Origin: Streptomyces violaceorubidus
Lineage (GTDB): Bacteria > Actinomycetota > Actinomycetes > Streptomycetales > Streptomycetaceae
Assembly (NCBI RefSeq): GCF_000717995.1
Contig: NZ_JODM01000029.1
Coordinates: 1-64,000 of the forward strand
DNA: 64,000 nucleotides
Direction: 5' to 3'
Made by a program: the position numbers and the translations under genes. The notes beneath the pieces were generated by a model. It saw only the letters and a program-made list of their open reading frames with translations, did not search any database and was not told the origin of the DNA. Positions within the stretch are counted from its first letter, which is position 1. Every line of letters begins with the position of its first letter. Shown here one piece after another: positions 34,792 through 42,839 of the stretch.

Positions 34792-35331
34792 TCAGCCCCG
34801 CAGCCGGGGCGCCCGCGCCGCCGCGTCCACGGACCCGCCGCCCTCCACCTCACCGGCCAGCCCCCGGGCCCACCCGGCGACCGCCGCCAGATCCATCCCG
34901 TACGGCCGCTCCCGCCCGGCCCCCGACGCCGCCCACGCCGTGACGGCCCCCGCCCCGCGCCGCAACAGCCTCGCCCCGCCGGTGACGTTGCCGCGCGCGG
35001 AGTGGGTGAGTCCGACGGCCAGCTGGGCCATGCCCCGCCACAGCTCACGCTCCTCCTCGGGCCCCGACTTCCAGGCGTCCTCGAAGACCTCGTGCGCGTG
35101 GAACGGCTTGCCGTCGTCCAGCAACCGCTGCGCCTCGGTCACCGTCTCGTCCGGAGCCCGTACGACACCCTCGGGCTGGCGGGGCACGCCGGCCTCGCCG
35201 TACGGCAGCGGGCGTCCGAGCCCGTCCCGTGGCCGGGCGTTGCGCGCCCGGCCCTCCTCGTCGCGGTCCCGGCCGTCCGCCGGGCGGTCGGGGGTGGTGC
35301 TGTCCACGGGGTTGTCGGCAGGGCTGTCCAT
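34792..35331 (-). CDS. DUF309-family protein
   Basis: A 179-residue protein with a DUF309 core: FHAHEVFEDAWKSGPEEER then LWRGMAQLAVGLTHSARGN. Conserved His-x2-His-Glu and a Glu-x3-Trp suggest a metal site, but function is unknown. The frame stays open upstream through the tRNA on the opposite strand, but ATG 35331 is preferred because GACAAT on the minus strand is 7 bases before it, a leaderless pattern. The N-terminal 60 residues are low in complexity and rich in Asp, Arg and Pro. Confidence 0.8.
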   Translation of the reverse strand: MDSPADNPVDSTTPDRPADGRDRDEEGRARNARPRDGLGRPLPYGEAGVPRQPEGVVRAPDETVTEAQRLLDDGKPFHAHEVFEDAWKSGPEEERELWRGMAQLAVGLTHSARGNVTGGARLLRRGAGAVTAWAASGAGRERPYGMDLAAVAGWARGLAGEVEGGGSVDAAARAPRLRG

Positions 35332-35360
35332 GGGTCCGATTGTCCCTCGCCGACGCCCGC

Positions 35361-35390
35361 TTAGGCCCCGCCCGGTGTGTGGGGTAAAGT
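35361..35390 (+). promoter_or_regulatory. Promoter candidate for tRNA-Pro copy 2
   Basis: TTAGGC (35361-35366) and TAAAGT (35385-35390) with 18 bases between them, 41 bases before the tRNA. It is a reasonable housekeeping-type promoter by position and sequence. Confidence 0.5.
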
Positions 35391-35431
35391 GCTGTCCGCG
35401 TGATCGCGCGGTGCACCGCGCGTGAGCACAC

Positions 35432-35505
<74 letters not shown>

Positions 35506-35511
35506 CGGTGC

Positions 35512-35549
35512 GAAGGGTCTTCATGGACGCGAGTCCGTGAGGGCCCTTC
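35512..35549 (+). terminator. Terminator of tRNA-Pro copy 2
   Basis: A 17-bp stem with three G-U pairs (35512-35528 with 35533-35549) and a GCGA loop, then TTCTTCGT. Its left arm GAAGGGTCTTC is shared with the terminator after tRNA copy 3. Confidence 0.85.
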
Positions 35550-35572
35550 TTCGTGTCCTCTCCTTCCGCCGG

Positions 35573-35995
35573 TCAGGCCCGCGCCCGCGCCCCCGCGGCG
35601 CGGAGCAGATCCACCGTCTCCGGGTACGGCCCCGTCGACGCCCAGTCCAGCGGCGTCCGGCCGGTGCCGTGGTCCTCGCGGAGGTTGGGGTCGGCTCCGT
35701 GTTCGAGGAGTGCGCGGACGGTCTCGGCGTGCCCCCAGCAGGCCGCCCCGCACAGCGGTGTGCCCTCCGTGCCGGTCCCGCTCTCCGTGTCCGGCCGGGC
35801 GCCGGCCGCGAGCAGGACGCGGACGATCTCGGTGTCCCCGTTCACGGACGCCAGGTATAGCGGGGTGCTCCCCGCCGAGTCCGTCGTCTCCGCCGGGGCC
35901 TTGGCCCGCAGCGCCGCCCGCACCCGCGCCAGGTCGCCGACGAGCGCGGCGTCGACGAGGCGCCCGGACAGTTTCTTGTGCTTTCGCCTGTTCAC
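35573..35995 (-). CDS. Ankyrin-repeat protein
   Basis: A 140-residue protein made almost entirely of ankyrin repeats: a capped first unit (RLVDAALVGDLARVRAALRAK), then STPLYLASVNGDTEIVRVLLAAGARPD, TPLCGAACWGHAETVRALLEHGADPN and a final RTPLDWASTGPYPETVDLLRAAGA. There is no enzymatic domain or signal peptide; it is probably a cytoplasmic protein-binding scaffold. The start is GTG 35995. TAGTCT on the minus strand 8 bases upstream suggests a nearly leaderless message. Confidence 0.88.
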   Translation of the reverse strand: MNRRKHKKLSGRLVDAALVGDLARVRAALRAKAPAETTDSAGSTPLYLASVNGDTEIVRVLLAAGARPDTESGTGTEGTPLCGAACWGHAETVRALLEHGADPNLREDHGTGRTPLDWASTGPYPETVDLLRAAGARARA

Positions 35996-36017
35996 ACGAG
36001 CCGAGACTACTGAGCGC

Positions 36018-36048
36018 TTGACTTGAAGCGCACTTCAAACTGAAGACT
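36018..36048 (+). promoter_or_regulatory. MerR-type promoter with 19-bp spacer and internal dyad
   Basis: TTGACT (36018-36023) and AAGACT (36043-36048) are separated by 19 bases, and TTGAAG-CGCA-CTTCAA (36023-36038) forms a perfect palindrome in the spacer. An overlong spacer holding the operator is the hallmark of promoters activated by MerR-family proteins. The promoter drives the aldo/keto reductase 45 bases downstream. No MerR gene is present in the window. Confidence 0.65.
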
Positions 36049-36092
36049 CCTCCGCGTACCCGGACGACCGGGAGCGAATGGGGAGGAACACC

Positions 36093-37079
36093 ATGAAGTA
36101 CCGCACCATCGGCACCGATCCGGCGCACCGCCGCGAGGTGAGTGTGCTCGCGCTGGGCGCGATGCTCTTCGGCTCGCAGACCGACGAGAAGACCTCCTAC
36201 GCCCTCCTCGACCGCTATGTGGAGGCCGGCGGGAACTTCGTCGACACCGCCGACAACTACGCCTTCTGGACCGACGGCGGCCAGGGCGGCCAGAGCGAGG
36301 AACTCCTCGGCCGCTGGCGGCGCAGCCGCGGGATCGGCGACGAGGTCGTCATCGCCACCAAACTCGGCGCGCGTCCGCTGGCACCCGGCACCCACTACAC
36401 CGACAACCCGGAGGGCCTGTCGGCCAAGGTGATCCGCGAGGCCGCCGACCGGAGCCGGGAACGGCTCGGCATGGAGAAGCTGGACCTGCTCTACGCGCAC
36501 CTCGACGACTTCACCGTGGAGCAGCGCGAGACCGTCGAGGGGTTCGGCGCCCTGGTCGCGGAGGGCACCGTCGGACTGCTCGGCGTCAGCAACCAGGCGA
36601 CGTGGCGCGTCGAGCGGGCCCGGGCCCTGGCCGCCGCGGCCCGACTGCCCGGCTACGAGGTGCTGCAGTACCAGCACAGCCACCTGCGGCCCCGCTTCGA
36701 CGTGCCCGGCGAGTTCTCCCCGTACGGCAGCCTCGCCCACGCCGGCGCCGAACTCCTCGGCTACCTGCGGGCCGAGCCGGACCTGACCCTGGTCGCCTAC
36801 TCACCGCTGCTGGCCGGCGCCTACGTCCGCGAGGACAAACCGCTGCCCCCGGACTACGACCACCCGGGCACGCCGGCCCGGCTCGCCGTGCTCCGCGAGG
36901 TCGCCCGGGAGACCGGGGCCACGGTCAACCAGGTCGTCCTCGCCTGGCAGATCGGCGCCGAACTGCCGATCGTGCCGCTGGCCGGGGCCTCGTCGGTGGC
37001 CCAGTTGGAGGAGAACCTGGCGGCCGTGGAGCTGGAACTGACGGTGGACCAGCGGGCCCGGCTGGACACCGTGCACTGA
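36093..37079 (+). CDS. Aldo/keto reductase
   Basis: A 328-residue NADPH-dependent oxidoreductase of the aldo/keto reductase fold. The catalytic tetrad is visible as Asp and Tyr in NFVDTADNYAFW, Lys in VIATKLGARP and His in LYAHLDDF. The C-terminal cofactor motif is VPLAGASSVAQLEENLAA. ATG 36093 has GGGGAGGA 6 bases upstream and is preferred to an in-frame GTG/ATG slightly earlier. The MerR-type promoter suggests induction by a toxic or redox-active compound. It converges on the GntR gene with only 6 bases between the stops. Confidence 0.9.
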   Translation: MKYRTIGTDPAHRREVSVLALGAMLFGSQTDEKTSYALLDRYVEAGGNFVDTADNYAFWTDGGQGGQSEELLGRWRRSRGIGDEVVIATKLGARPLAPGTHYTDNPEGLSAKVIREAADRSRERLGMEKLDLLYAHLDDFTVEQRETVEGFGALVAEGTVGLLGVSNQATWRVERARALAAAARLPGYEVLQYQHSHLRPRFDVPGEFSPYGSLAHAGAELLGYLRAEPDLTLVAYSPLLAGAYVREDKPLPPDYDHPGTPARLAVLREVARETGATVNQVVLAWQIGAELPIVPLAGASSVAQLEENLAAVELELTVDQRARLDTVH

Positions 37080-37085
37080 GCCCGG

Positions 37086-37871
37086 TCAGTTCCTGACCAG
37101 CAACTGGAAGTCGAACGCGTACCGGGACGCGCGGTAGACGTGCGTCCCGTACTCGACCGGCCGTCCGGTGTCGTCGTACGCGATCCGCCGCATGGTGAGC
37201 AGCGCGGCGCCCTCCTGCTCGCCGAGGAGCCCGGCCTCCTCAGGGGAGGCGATGCGGGCGCCGACGGCCTGGCGGGCGCTGTGCAGGCTGATGCCGGACG
37301 AGCGCATCATACGGTACAGACCGGTCGACTCCAGCCGGGTGCCGTCGAGTTCCAGCAGGTCCGCCGGGAGGTGGTTGCACAGCATCGCCACCGGCTGCCC
37401 GTGGGTGAGGCGCAGCCGCTCCAGGACGGCGACCTCGGTGCCCTCCGCGATACCGAGGGCCGCGGCGACCTCGGCGGTGGCCGGGACGCGCTCGTTGCGC
37501 ACCACCCGGGTGCCGGGGCCCTGCCCGGCGGCCTCCAGGTCGTCGTAGAGGCTGCTCAGTTCCAGCGGGCGCCTGACCTGGCTGTGCACCACCTGGGTGC
37601 CGACCCCGCGCCGCCGCACCAGGAGCCCCTTGTCGACCAGCGACTGGATGGCCTGCCGGACCGTCGGCCGGGACAGGCCGAGGCGGACGGAGAGGTCGAC
37701 CTCGTTGCCCAGCAGGTTCCCCGGCGCGAGGACGCCCTGCGCTATCGCCGCCTCCAACTGCTGGGCCAACTGGTAGTAGAGCGGCACCGGGCTGCTCCGG
37801 TCCAGGGCGAAGTCCAGGGTGCCGGTCGCGGGGGCGGTCACGGCACGTGCGGGGTCGCCGGTCTTCGCCAT
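37086..37871 (-). CDS. GntR-family (HutC subfamily) regulator of the inositol genes
   Basis: A 261-residue regulator: winged HTH at about 25-90 (LYYQLAQQLEAAIAQGVL, LSVRLGLSRPTVRQAIQSL) followed by a UbiC-like ligand domain with EVAVLERLRLTHGQPVAMLCNHLP. ATG 37871 has GGGAGGT 7 bases upstream. It is the last gene of the minus-strand unit iolC-aldolase-iolB-iolD-gntR (50 bases after iolD), so it probably controls this operon by feedback. The likely operators are the 15-bp inverted repeats at 42652-42717. The ligand, an inositol intermediate, is inferred. Confidence 0.87.
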   Translation of the reverse strand: MAKTGDPARAVTAPATGTLDFALDRSSPVPLYYQLAQQLEAAIAQGVLAPGNLLGNEVDLSVRLGLSRPTVRQAIQSLVDKGLLVRRRGVGTQVVHSQVRRPLELSSLYDDLEAAGQGPGTRVVRNERVPATAEVAAALGIAEGTEVAVLERLRLTHGQPVAMLCNHLPADLLELDGTRLESTGLYRMMRSSGISLHSARQAVGARIASPEEAGLLGEQEGAALLTMRRIAYDDTGRPVEYGTHVYRASRYAFDFQLLVRN

Positions 37872-37921
37872 GGACGTACCTCCCTTGCGTAGGGGACGGG
37901 CTGTCGGGGGAGCCGGGAGCG

Positions 37922-39796
37922 TCAGAGGTGGCGGCGGCGGTCGGCGACCGCGCGCTCGTAGGCGGCCCGCGCGTTCGTGGCCGCCTCGCGGGCCGACACC
38001 TCGGCCACCGGCACGTCCCACCAGGCCTGCGCCGGCAGGGCGTTCGAGGCGGGTGCCGTCTCGACGTACACGCATGTCGGGCGGGTCGCCGCGCGGGCCG
38101 TCGCCAGTGCCTCGCGCAACTCCCGCACCGTCTTGGCGCGCAGCACGTCCATGCCGAGGCTGGCCGCGTTGGCGGCGAGGTCGACGGGGAGCGGGGCACC
38201 GGTGAAGGAGCCGTCGGCGACGCGGTGGCGGTAGTCGGTGCCGAAGCGCTCGGCGCCCACCGACTCGGACAGGCCGCCGATGGAGGCGTAGCCGTGGTTC
38301 TGGACCAGGACCAGCTTCACCGGCAGGTTCTCCTGGACCGCCGTGACGATCTCCGTGGGGTTCATCAGGTACGTGCCGTCGCCGACCAGGGCCCACACGG
38401 GCACGTCGGGCGCGGCCTGCTGGACGCCGAGCGCGGCCGGGATCTCGTAGCCCATGCAGGAGTAGCCGTACTCCAGGTGGTACTGGCGCGGGGAGCGGGC
38501 CCGCCACAGCTTGTGCAGGTCGCCGGGGAGCGAACCGGCCGCGTTGATCACCACGTCCCGGTCGCCGACGACCGCGTCCAGCGCGCCCAGCACCTGCGTC
38601 TGGGTCGGCACCGCGCTGTCGTCGTCGGCGCGGAAGGCCGCCTCGACCGCCTCGTCCCAACGGGCCTTCCACGCGCGGTACTCGCTCTCGTACGCCGCGT
38701 CCACCCGGTGCCCGACCAGCGCCCCGGTCAGCGCGTCGAGCCCCGAGCGGGCGTCGCACACCAGGGTGGCGGCGGCGAGCTTGTGGGCGTCGAAGGCGGT
38801 GATGTTGAGGTTCAGGAAGCGGACGCCGGGGTGCTGGAAGAGGGTGCCGGAGGCGGTGGTGAAGTCCGAGTAGCGGGTGCCGACGCCGATCACCAGATCC
38901 GCGGTACGGGCGAGGGCGTCGCTCACCGCGGTGCCGGTGTGGCCGATGCCGCCGAGGTCCGCCGGGTGGTCGTGGCGCAGCGCGCCCTTGCCGGCCTGGG
39001 TGGAGGCGACCGGGATGCCGGTGGCGTCCACCAGTGCCTTGAGGGCCTGTTCGGCCTCGCTGTGGTGGACACCGCCGCCCGCGACGATCAGCGGCCGGGC
39101 GGCGGCGCGGACCGCCCGGACGGCCTCGGCCAGCTCCGCCGGGTCGGGCGCCGGGCGGCGCACCCGCCAGACACGGTCGGCGAAGAACTCCTCCGGCCAG
39201 TCGTACGCCTGCGCCTGCACGTCCTGCGGCAGCGCGAGGGTGACCGCGCCGGTCTCCGCCGGGTCGCTGAGCACGCGCATCGCCTGGAGCGCGGAGGAGA
39301 GCAGCGCCTCGGGGCGGGTGATCCGGTCGAAGTAGCGCGACACGGGCCGCAGGGCGTCGTTGACGGACACGTCGGCCTCGACCGGGTGCTCCAGCTGTTG
39401 CAGCAGCGGGTCGGCGGCGTGCGAGGCGAAGTAGTCGCCGGGCAGGAGCAGGACCGGCAGCCGGTTGATCGTGGCGAGGGCGGCGCCGGTGACCAGGTTG
39501 GTGGCGCCGGGGCCGATGGAGGTCGTCACCGCCTGCGCGGACAGCCGGCCCAGCTGTCGGGCGTGCCCGACGGCGGCGTGCACCATGGCCTGTTCGTTGC
39601 GGCCCTGGTGGAAGGGCATGACGTCGGCGCACTCGACCAGCGCCTGGCCGAGGCCGGCCACGTTGCCGTGGCCGAAGATGCCCCAGGTGCCGGTGATCAG
39701 GCGGTGCCGTACGCCGTCGCGTTCGGTGTACTGCGCGGCCAGGAAGCGCACCAGGGCCTGTGCGGTGGTCAGTCGGCGGGTGGCGGGGGCGCTCAT
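37922..39796 (-). CDS. iolD: 3D-(3,5/4)-trihydroxycyclohexane-1,2-dione hydrolase (THcHDO hydrolase)
   Basis: A 624-residue thiamine-diphosphate enzyme opening the ring of the diketo-inositol intermediate to 5-deoxy-glucuronate. The ThDP motif is GDGTYLMNPTEIVTA ending in NLPVKLVLVQNHG, and the N-terminal domain has GTWGIFGHGNVAGLGQAL and the glutamate-bearing HQGRNEQAMVHAA. ATG 39796 has GGAGAGG 5 bases upstream and overlaps the iolB stop (ATGA). It lies in the iol operon between iolB and gntR. The length is normal for IolD. Confidence 0.93.
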   Translation of the reverse strand: MSAPATRRLTTAQALVRFLAAQYTERDGVRHRLITGTWGIFGHGNVAGLGQALVECADVMPFHQGRNEQAMVHAAVGHARQLGRLSAQAVTTSIGPGATNLVTGAALATINRLPVLLLPGDYFASHAADPLLQQLEHPVEADVSVNDALRPVSRYFDRITRPEALLSSALQAMRVLSDPAETGAVTLALPQDVQAQAYDWPEEFFADRVWRVRRPAPDPAELAEAVRAVRAAARPLIVAGGGVHHSEAEQALKALVDATGIPVASTQAGKGALRHDHPADLGGIGHTGTAVSDALARTADLVIGVGTRYSDFTTASGTLFQHPGVRFLNLNITAFDAHKLAAATLVCDARSGLDALTGALVGHRVDAAYESEYRAWKARWDEAVEAAFRADDDSAVPTQTQVLGALDAVVGDRDVVINAAGSLPGDLHKLWRARSPRQYHLEYGYSCMGYEIPAALGVQQAAPDVPVWALVGDGTYLMNPTEIVTAVQENLPVKLVLVQNHGYASIGGLSESVGAERFGTDYRHRVADGSFTGAPLPVDLAANAASLGMDVLRAKTVRELREALATARAATRPTCVYVETAPASNALPAQAWWDVPVAEVSAREAATNARAAYERAVADRRRHL

Positions 39797-40689
39797 GCGG
39801 ACCTCTCCGGTGCGGTGTAGAGGGGGAGCCGGGGATCGACCGGCTGCTCGGGCCAGGTGTCGCGGATCCAGGCGTGGTCGGGGTGGTCGCGGATCAGCCA
39901 GGCCCGCTCGGGCTCCGGGCCCGCCATGACGTTGAGGTAGTACATGTGGTGGCCGGGGACCGCCATCGACGGTCCGTGCCAGCCGTCGGGGATCAGCACG
40001 ACGTCCCCGTCGCGCACTTCGGCGAGGACGTCGGTCCCCTGGCCCTGCCCGGACGGTGAGACGCGCTGGTAGCCGAGGCCCGGGGTGCCGTCGTGGGGCG
40101 CGAACTCGAAGTAGTAGATCTCCTCCAGCACCGACTCCTCGCCGGGCCGGTGCTCGTCGTGCTTGTGGGGCGGGAAGGAGGACCAGTTGCCGCCCGGGGT
40201 GAGCACCTCGACCGCGATCAGCCTGTCGCACTCGAACGTCCCCGCCGCCGCGAAGTTGTTGACCTGCCGCGAGCAGTTCCCGGTGCCCCGCAGCTCCACC
40301 GGCACCGAGGACGCCGGGACGTACCGGGCGGGCAGCCGGCGGGTGCAGCGGGCGCCGGTCAGGGCGAACCGGCCGCCGCCGGTGGACGTCAGGGTCGTGC
40401 GGGCGTCGCGCGGGACGTACGCGAAGTCGGTGACCCCGCTGAACACGCTGTCCCGACCGCCGAGTTCGAAGGTCTCAGGGCCGAAGTCGTCGGCGCTCGC
40501 GACCGTGCAGCCGCCGCTCAGCGGCAGGACGATCCACTCGCTCCCGCCGCTGTCGAAGGTGTGGCTGCCGCCGGGGGCCAGGTGCACGACCCGCAGGCCC
40601 GAGTAGCCCCAGCCCGCGCTCTCGGGCGTCACGTCCACGGCGTACGGGCCGTCCGCCGCCGTCTTGCCCGCGGGAAGGTGATACCTCAT
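39793..40689 (-). CDS. iolB: 5-deoxy-glucuronate isomerase
   Basis: A 298-residue KduI/IolB-family metalloisomerase converting 5-deoxy-glucuronate to 2-deoxy-5-keto-gluconate. The metal-binding region is SFPPHKHDEH with a downstream Glu in LEEIYYFEFAP, followed by VVLIPDGWHGPSMAVPGHHMYYLNV; these are the IolB hallmarks. The stop overlaps the iolD ATG. It is the third gene of the operon, 25 bases after the aldolase. Confidence 0.92.
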   Translation of the reverse strand: MRYHLPAGKTAADGPYAVDVTPESAGWGYSGLRVVHLAPGGSHTFDSGGSEWIVLPLSGGCTVASADDFGPETFELGGRDSVFSGVTDFAYVPRDARTTLTSTGGGRFALTGARCTRRLPARYVPASSVPVELRGTGNCSRQVNNFAAAGTFECDRLIAVEVLTPGGNWSSFPPHKHDEHRPGEESVLEEIYYFEFAPHDGTPGLGYQRVSPSGQGQGTDVLAEVRDGDVVLIPDGWHGPSMAVPGHHMYYLNVMAGPEPERAWLIRDHPDHAWIRDTWPEQPVDPRLPLYTAPERSA

Positions 40690-40714
40690 CGTCCGCTCCT
40701 CCGCCTCTCCTCGC

Positions 40715-41611
40715 TCACAGCAGTCCGACGGCCGTGTCCACCGCCTCCTCCACGCTGCCCCCGGCCGGGTAGAGCAGCGAGCGGCCGACGACCATGCCCT
40801 GCACGGTGGGCAGCCTCAGTGCCTTGCGCCAGCGTTCGTAGGCCGCGGTCTGGTCCGCCCGGGAGCCCCCTATGTCGCCGCCGAGCAGGACCGCGGGCAG
40901 TGTGGAGGTCGCCAGGACCTCGGCCATGTCGTCCGGGTCGTGGGTGACGGGCAGTTTCAGCCAGGTGTAGGCGGAGGTGCCGCCGAGACCGGAGGCGATG
41001 GCGATGGAGCGGGTGACCCCCTCGGCAGAGAGGTCGTTGCGGACCCGGCCGTCGATCCGGCGGGAGACGAACGGCTCCACGAACAACGGCAGCCGGCGCT
41101 CCGCCATGGCGTCGACCGCCCGGGCGCTCGCCTCCAGCGTGGCCAGGGAGCCGGGGTCCTCGTAGTCGATGCGCAGCAGCAGCTTGCCCGCGTCGAAGCG
41201 CAGCCGGGCGATGTCCTCGGCGCGGTGGCCGGTGAAGCGGTCGTCCATCTCGAAGGCGGCGCCCGCGAGTCCGCCGCGGTTCATCGACCCCATGACGACC
41301 TTGTTCTCCAGCGCCCCGAGCAGCAGCAGGTCCTCCAGGACGTCGGCGGTGGCGAGCACCCCGTCGACGCCGGGCCGGGACAGCGCGGTGCACAGGCGTT
41401 CCAGCAGGTCGGCCCGGTTGGCCATGGCGAGCCCGCGGTCGCCGACGCCGAGCGCGCCGCGCGCCGGGTGGTCGGCGGCCACGATCATCAGCCGGCCGGA
41501 GTCGCCGATCAGGGGGCGGCGCACCCGGCGGGCCGCGGCCTCGGCGATCGCCTCCGGGTGCCGGGCTCGGACCGCGGTGAGGTCCGGGATGCTGGAGATG
41601 CTGAGGGACAA
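40715..41611 (-). CDS. Class I aldolase (DeoC/LacD-like), probable 2-deoxy-5-keto-gluconate 6-phosphate aldolase
   Basis: A 298-residue TIM-barrel aldolase. A Lys in AYTWLKLPV is the probable Schiff-base residue, and VMGSMNRGGLAG plus LLGGDIGGSRADQTAAY are active-site loops. It is not the class II fructose-bisphosphate-type IolJ of Bacillus, but its place in the iol operon between iolC and iolB makes it the likely enzyme splitting DKGP into dihydroxyacetone phosphate and malonate semialdehyde. The start is TTG 41611 with GGAG 8 bases upstream. The reaction is inferred from context. Confidence 0.72.
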   Translation of the reverse strand: MSLSISSIPDLTAVRARHPEAIAEAAARRVRRPLIGDSGRLMIVAADHPARGALGVGDRGLAMANRADLLERLCTALSRPGVDGVLATADVLEDLLLLGALENKVVMGSMNRGGLAGAAFEMDDRFTGHRAEDIARLRFDAGKLLLRIDYEDPGSLATLEASARAVDAMAERRLPLFVEPFVSRRIDGRVRNDLSAEGVTRSIAIASGLGGTSAYTWLKLPVTHDPDDMAEVLATSTLPAVLLGGDIGGSRADQTAAYERWRKALRLPTVQGMVVGRSLLYPAGGSVEEAVDTAVGLL

Positions 41612-41624
41612 GGCGTTGCTCCGT

Positions 41625-42587
41625 TCAGGGAGTGGCTCGCGCGAGGAGGTCGTCGACCTCCGCCTCGGTGGGCATCGCGGAGGAACAGGCGAGGCGGGAG
41701 GCGACGAGGGCGCCGGCCGCGTTGGCGTACCGCATGATCCGCTCCAGCTCCCAGCCGGAGAGCAGACCGTGGCTCAGGGACCCGCCGAACGCGTCGCCCG
41801 CGCCGAGCCCGTTGACCACCTCGACCGGGACCGGCGGCACCTCGGCCGACCGGCCGTCGCGGTGCACGGCGAGGACGCCCTTCGGGCCCTGCTTGACGAC
41901 GGCCAGCTCCACCCCGGCCGCCAGCAACGCCTCGGCGCAGGCGCGGGGTTCGCGCACACCCGTGGCGATCTCGCACTCGTCCAGGTTGCCGACCGCGACG
42001 GTCGCGTGGCCGAGCGCCTCGGCGTAGTACGGGCGGGCCTGGTCGGGGTCGGTCCAGAACATGGGGCGCCAGTCCAGGTCGAAGACCGTGGTGCCGGACT
42101 TCGCGCGGTGGGCGAGGGCGGCCAGGGTCGCCGTACGGCTCGGTTCCTCGCTCAGCCCGGTGCCGGTCATCCAGAAGATCGAGGCCGCGCGGATCGCGTC
42201 GAGGTCCAGCTCCTCCGGTCGGATCTCCAGGTCGGGGGCCTTGGGACGGCGGTAGAAGTACAGCGGGAAGTCGTCCGGCGGGAAGATCTCGCAGAACGTC
42301 ACGGGGGTCGGGTAGGCGGCGACCGGGGTGACCCAGCGGTCGTCGACGCCGAACTCCTTCAGCGCGCCGTGCAGATAGGCGCCGAAGGGGTCGTCGCCCG
42401 TGCGGGTGATGACGGCCGTGGCACGGCCGAGCCGGGCGGCGGCGACCGCCACGTTGGAGGCCGAACCGCCGAGGAACTTGCCGAAGGTCTCAACCTCCGC
42501 CAGGGGTACGCCCGTCTGCAAAGGATAGAGATCGACCCCGATGCGACCCATCGTGATCAGATCGAAACGCGGGACTGACTCGGCCAT
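41625..42587 (-). CDS. iolC: 5-dehydro-2-deoxygluconokinase
   Basis: A 320-residue PfkB-family sugar kinase, first gene of the minus-strand iol operon. The N-terminal substrate motif is FGKFLGGSASNVAVAAARLG, and the C-terminal anion-hole motif NGLGAGDAFGGSLSHGL has the catalytic Asp. It phosphorylates DKG before aldol cleavage. The stop of the coding region is 13 bases before the aldolase start. ATG 42587 is the start; upstream lies the shared operator region with the ABC importer. Confidence 0.93.
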   Translation of the reverse strand: MAESVPRFDLITMGRIGVDLYPLQTGVPLAEVETFGKFLGGSASNVAVAAARLGRATAVITRTGDDPFGAYLHGALKEFGVDDRWVTPVAAYPTPVTFCEIFPPDDFPLYFYRRPKAPDLEIRPEELDLDAIRAASIFWMTGTGLSEEPSRTATLAALAHRAKSGTTVFDLDWRPMFWTDPDQARPYYAEALGHATVAVGNLDECEIATGVREPRACAEALLAAGVELAVVKQGPKGVLAVHRDGRSAEVPPVPVEVVNGLGAGDAFGGSLSHGLLSGWELERIMRYANAAGALVASRLACSSAMPTEAEVDDLLARATP

Positions 42588-42630
42588 GTGCGACGCTCCT
42601 TTGGCTGGGCGGGGGCCTGCCGCCTCCCAG

Positions 42631-42740
42631 GTGTATGACTCCTGGACGACGCTGTCAATACTTTGTACTTACATTCGGACCTGCGAGTGAAATGATGTCT
42701 TGACAAAGTATTGACAGTGGGCGCCCCAAGGACTTGTATC
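42631..42740. promoter_or_regulatory. Divergent promoters with perfect 15-bp inverted repeat operator (iol control region)
   Basis: The arms CTGTCAATACTTTGT (42652-42666) and ACAAAGTATTGACAG (42703-42717) are exact reverse complements, 36 bases apart. Each contains a TTGACA -35. On the plus strand TTGACA (42711-42716) is followed after 17 bases by TTGTAT; on the minus strand TTGACA (42658-42653) faces a CATACA at 42636-42631. The two promoters serve the ABC importer and iolC. Because the -35 boxes lie inside the arms, a repressor bound to both would shut off both. The GntR gene of the iol operon is the best candidate; LacI at 49800 is the alternative. Confidence 0.75.
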
Positions 42741-42839
42741 CGGTCCCAGCGCAGCAACAGCCATTCTTCTCGGGTCTGGCACTCGGGTCTGGCACACGGC
42801 ATTCCCGTCGCACAGTCGCACAGTGAGGTGCAGGAAAAG

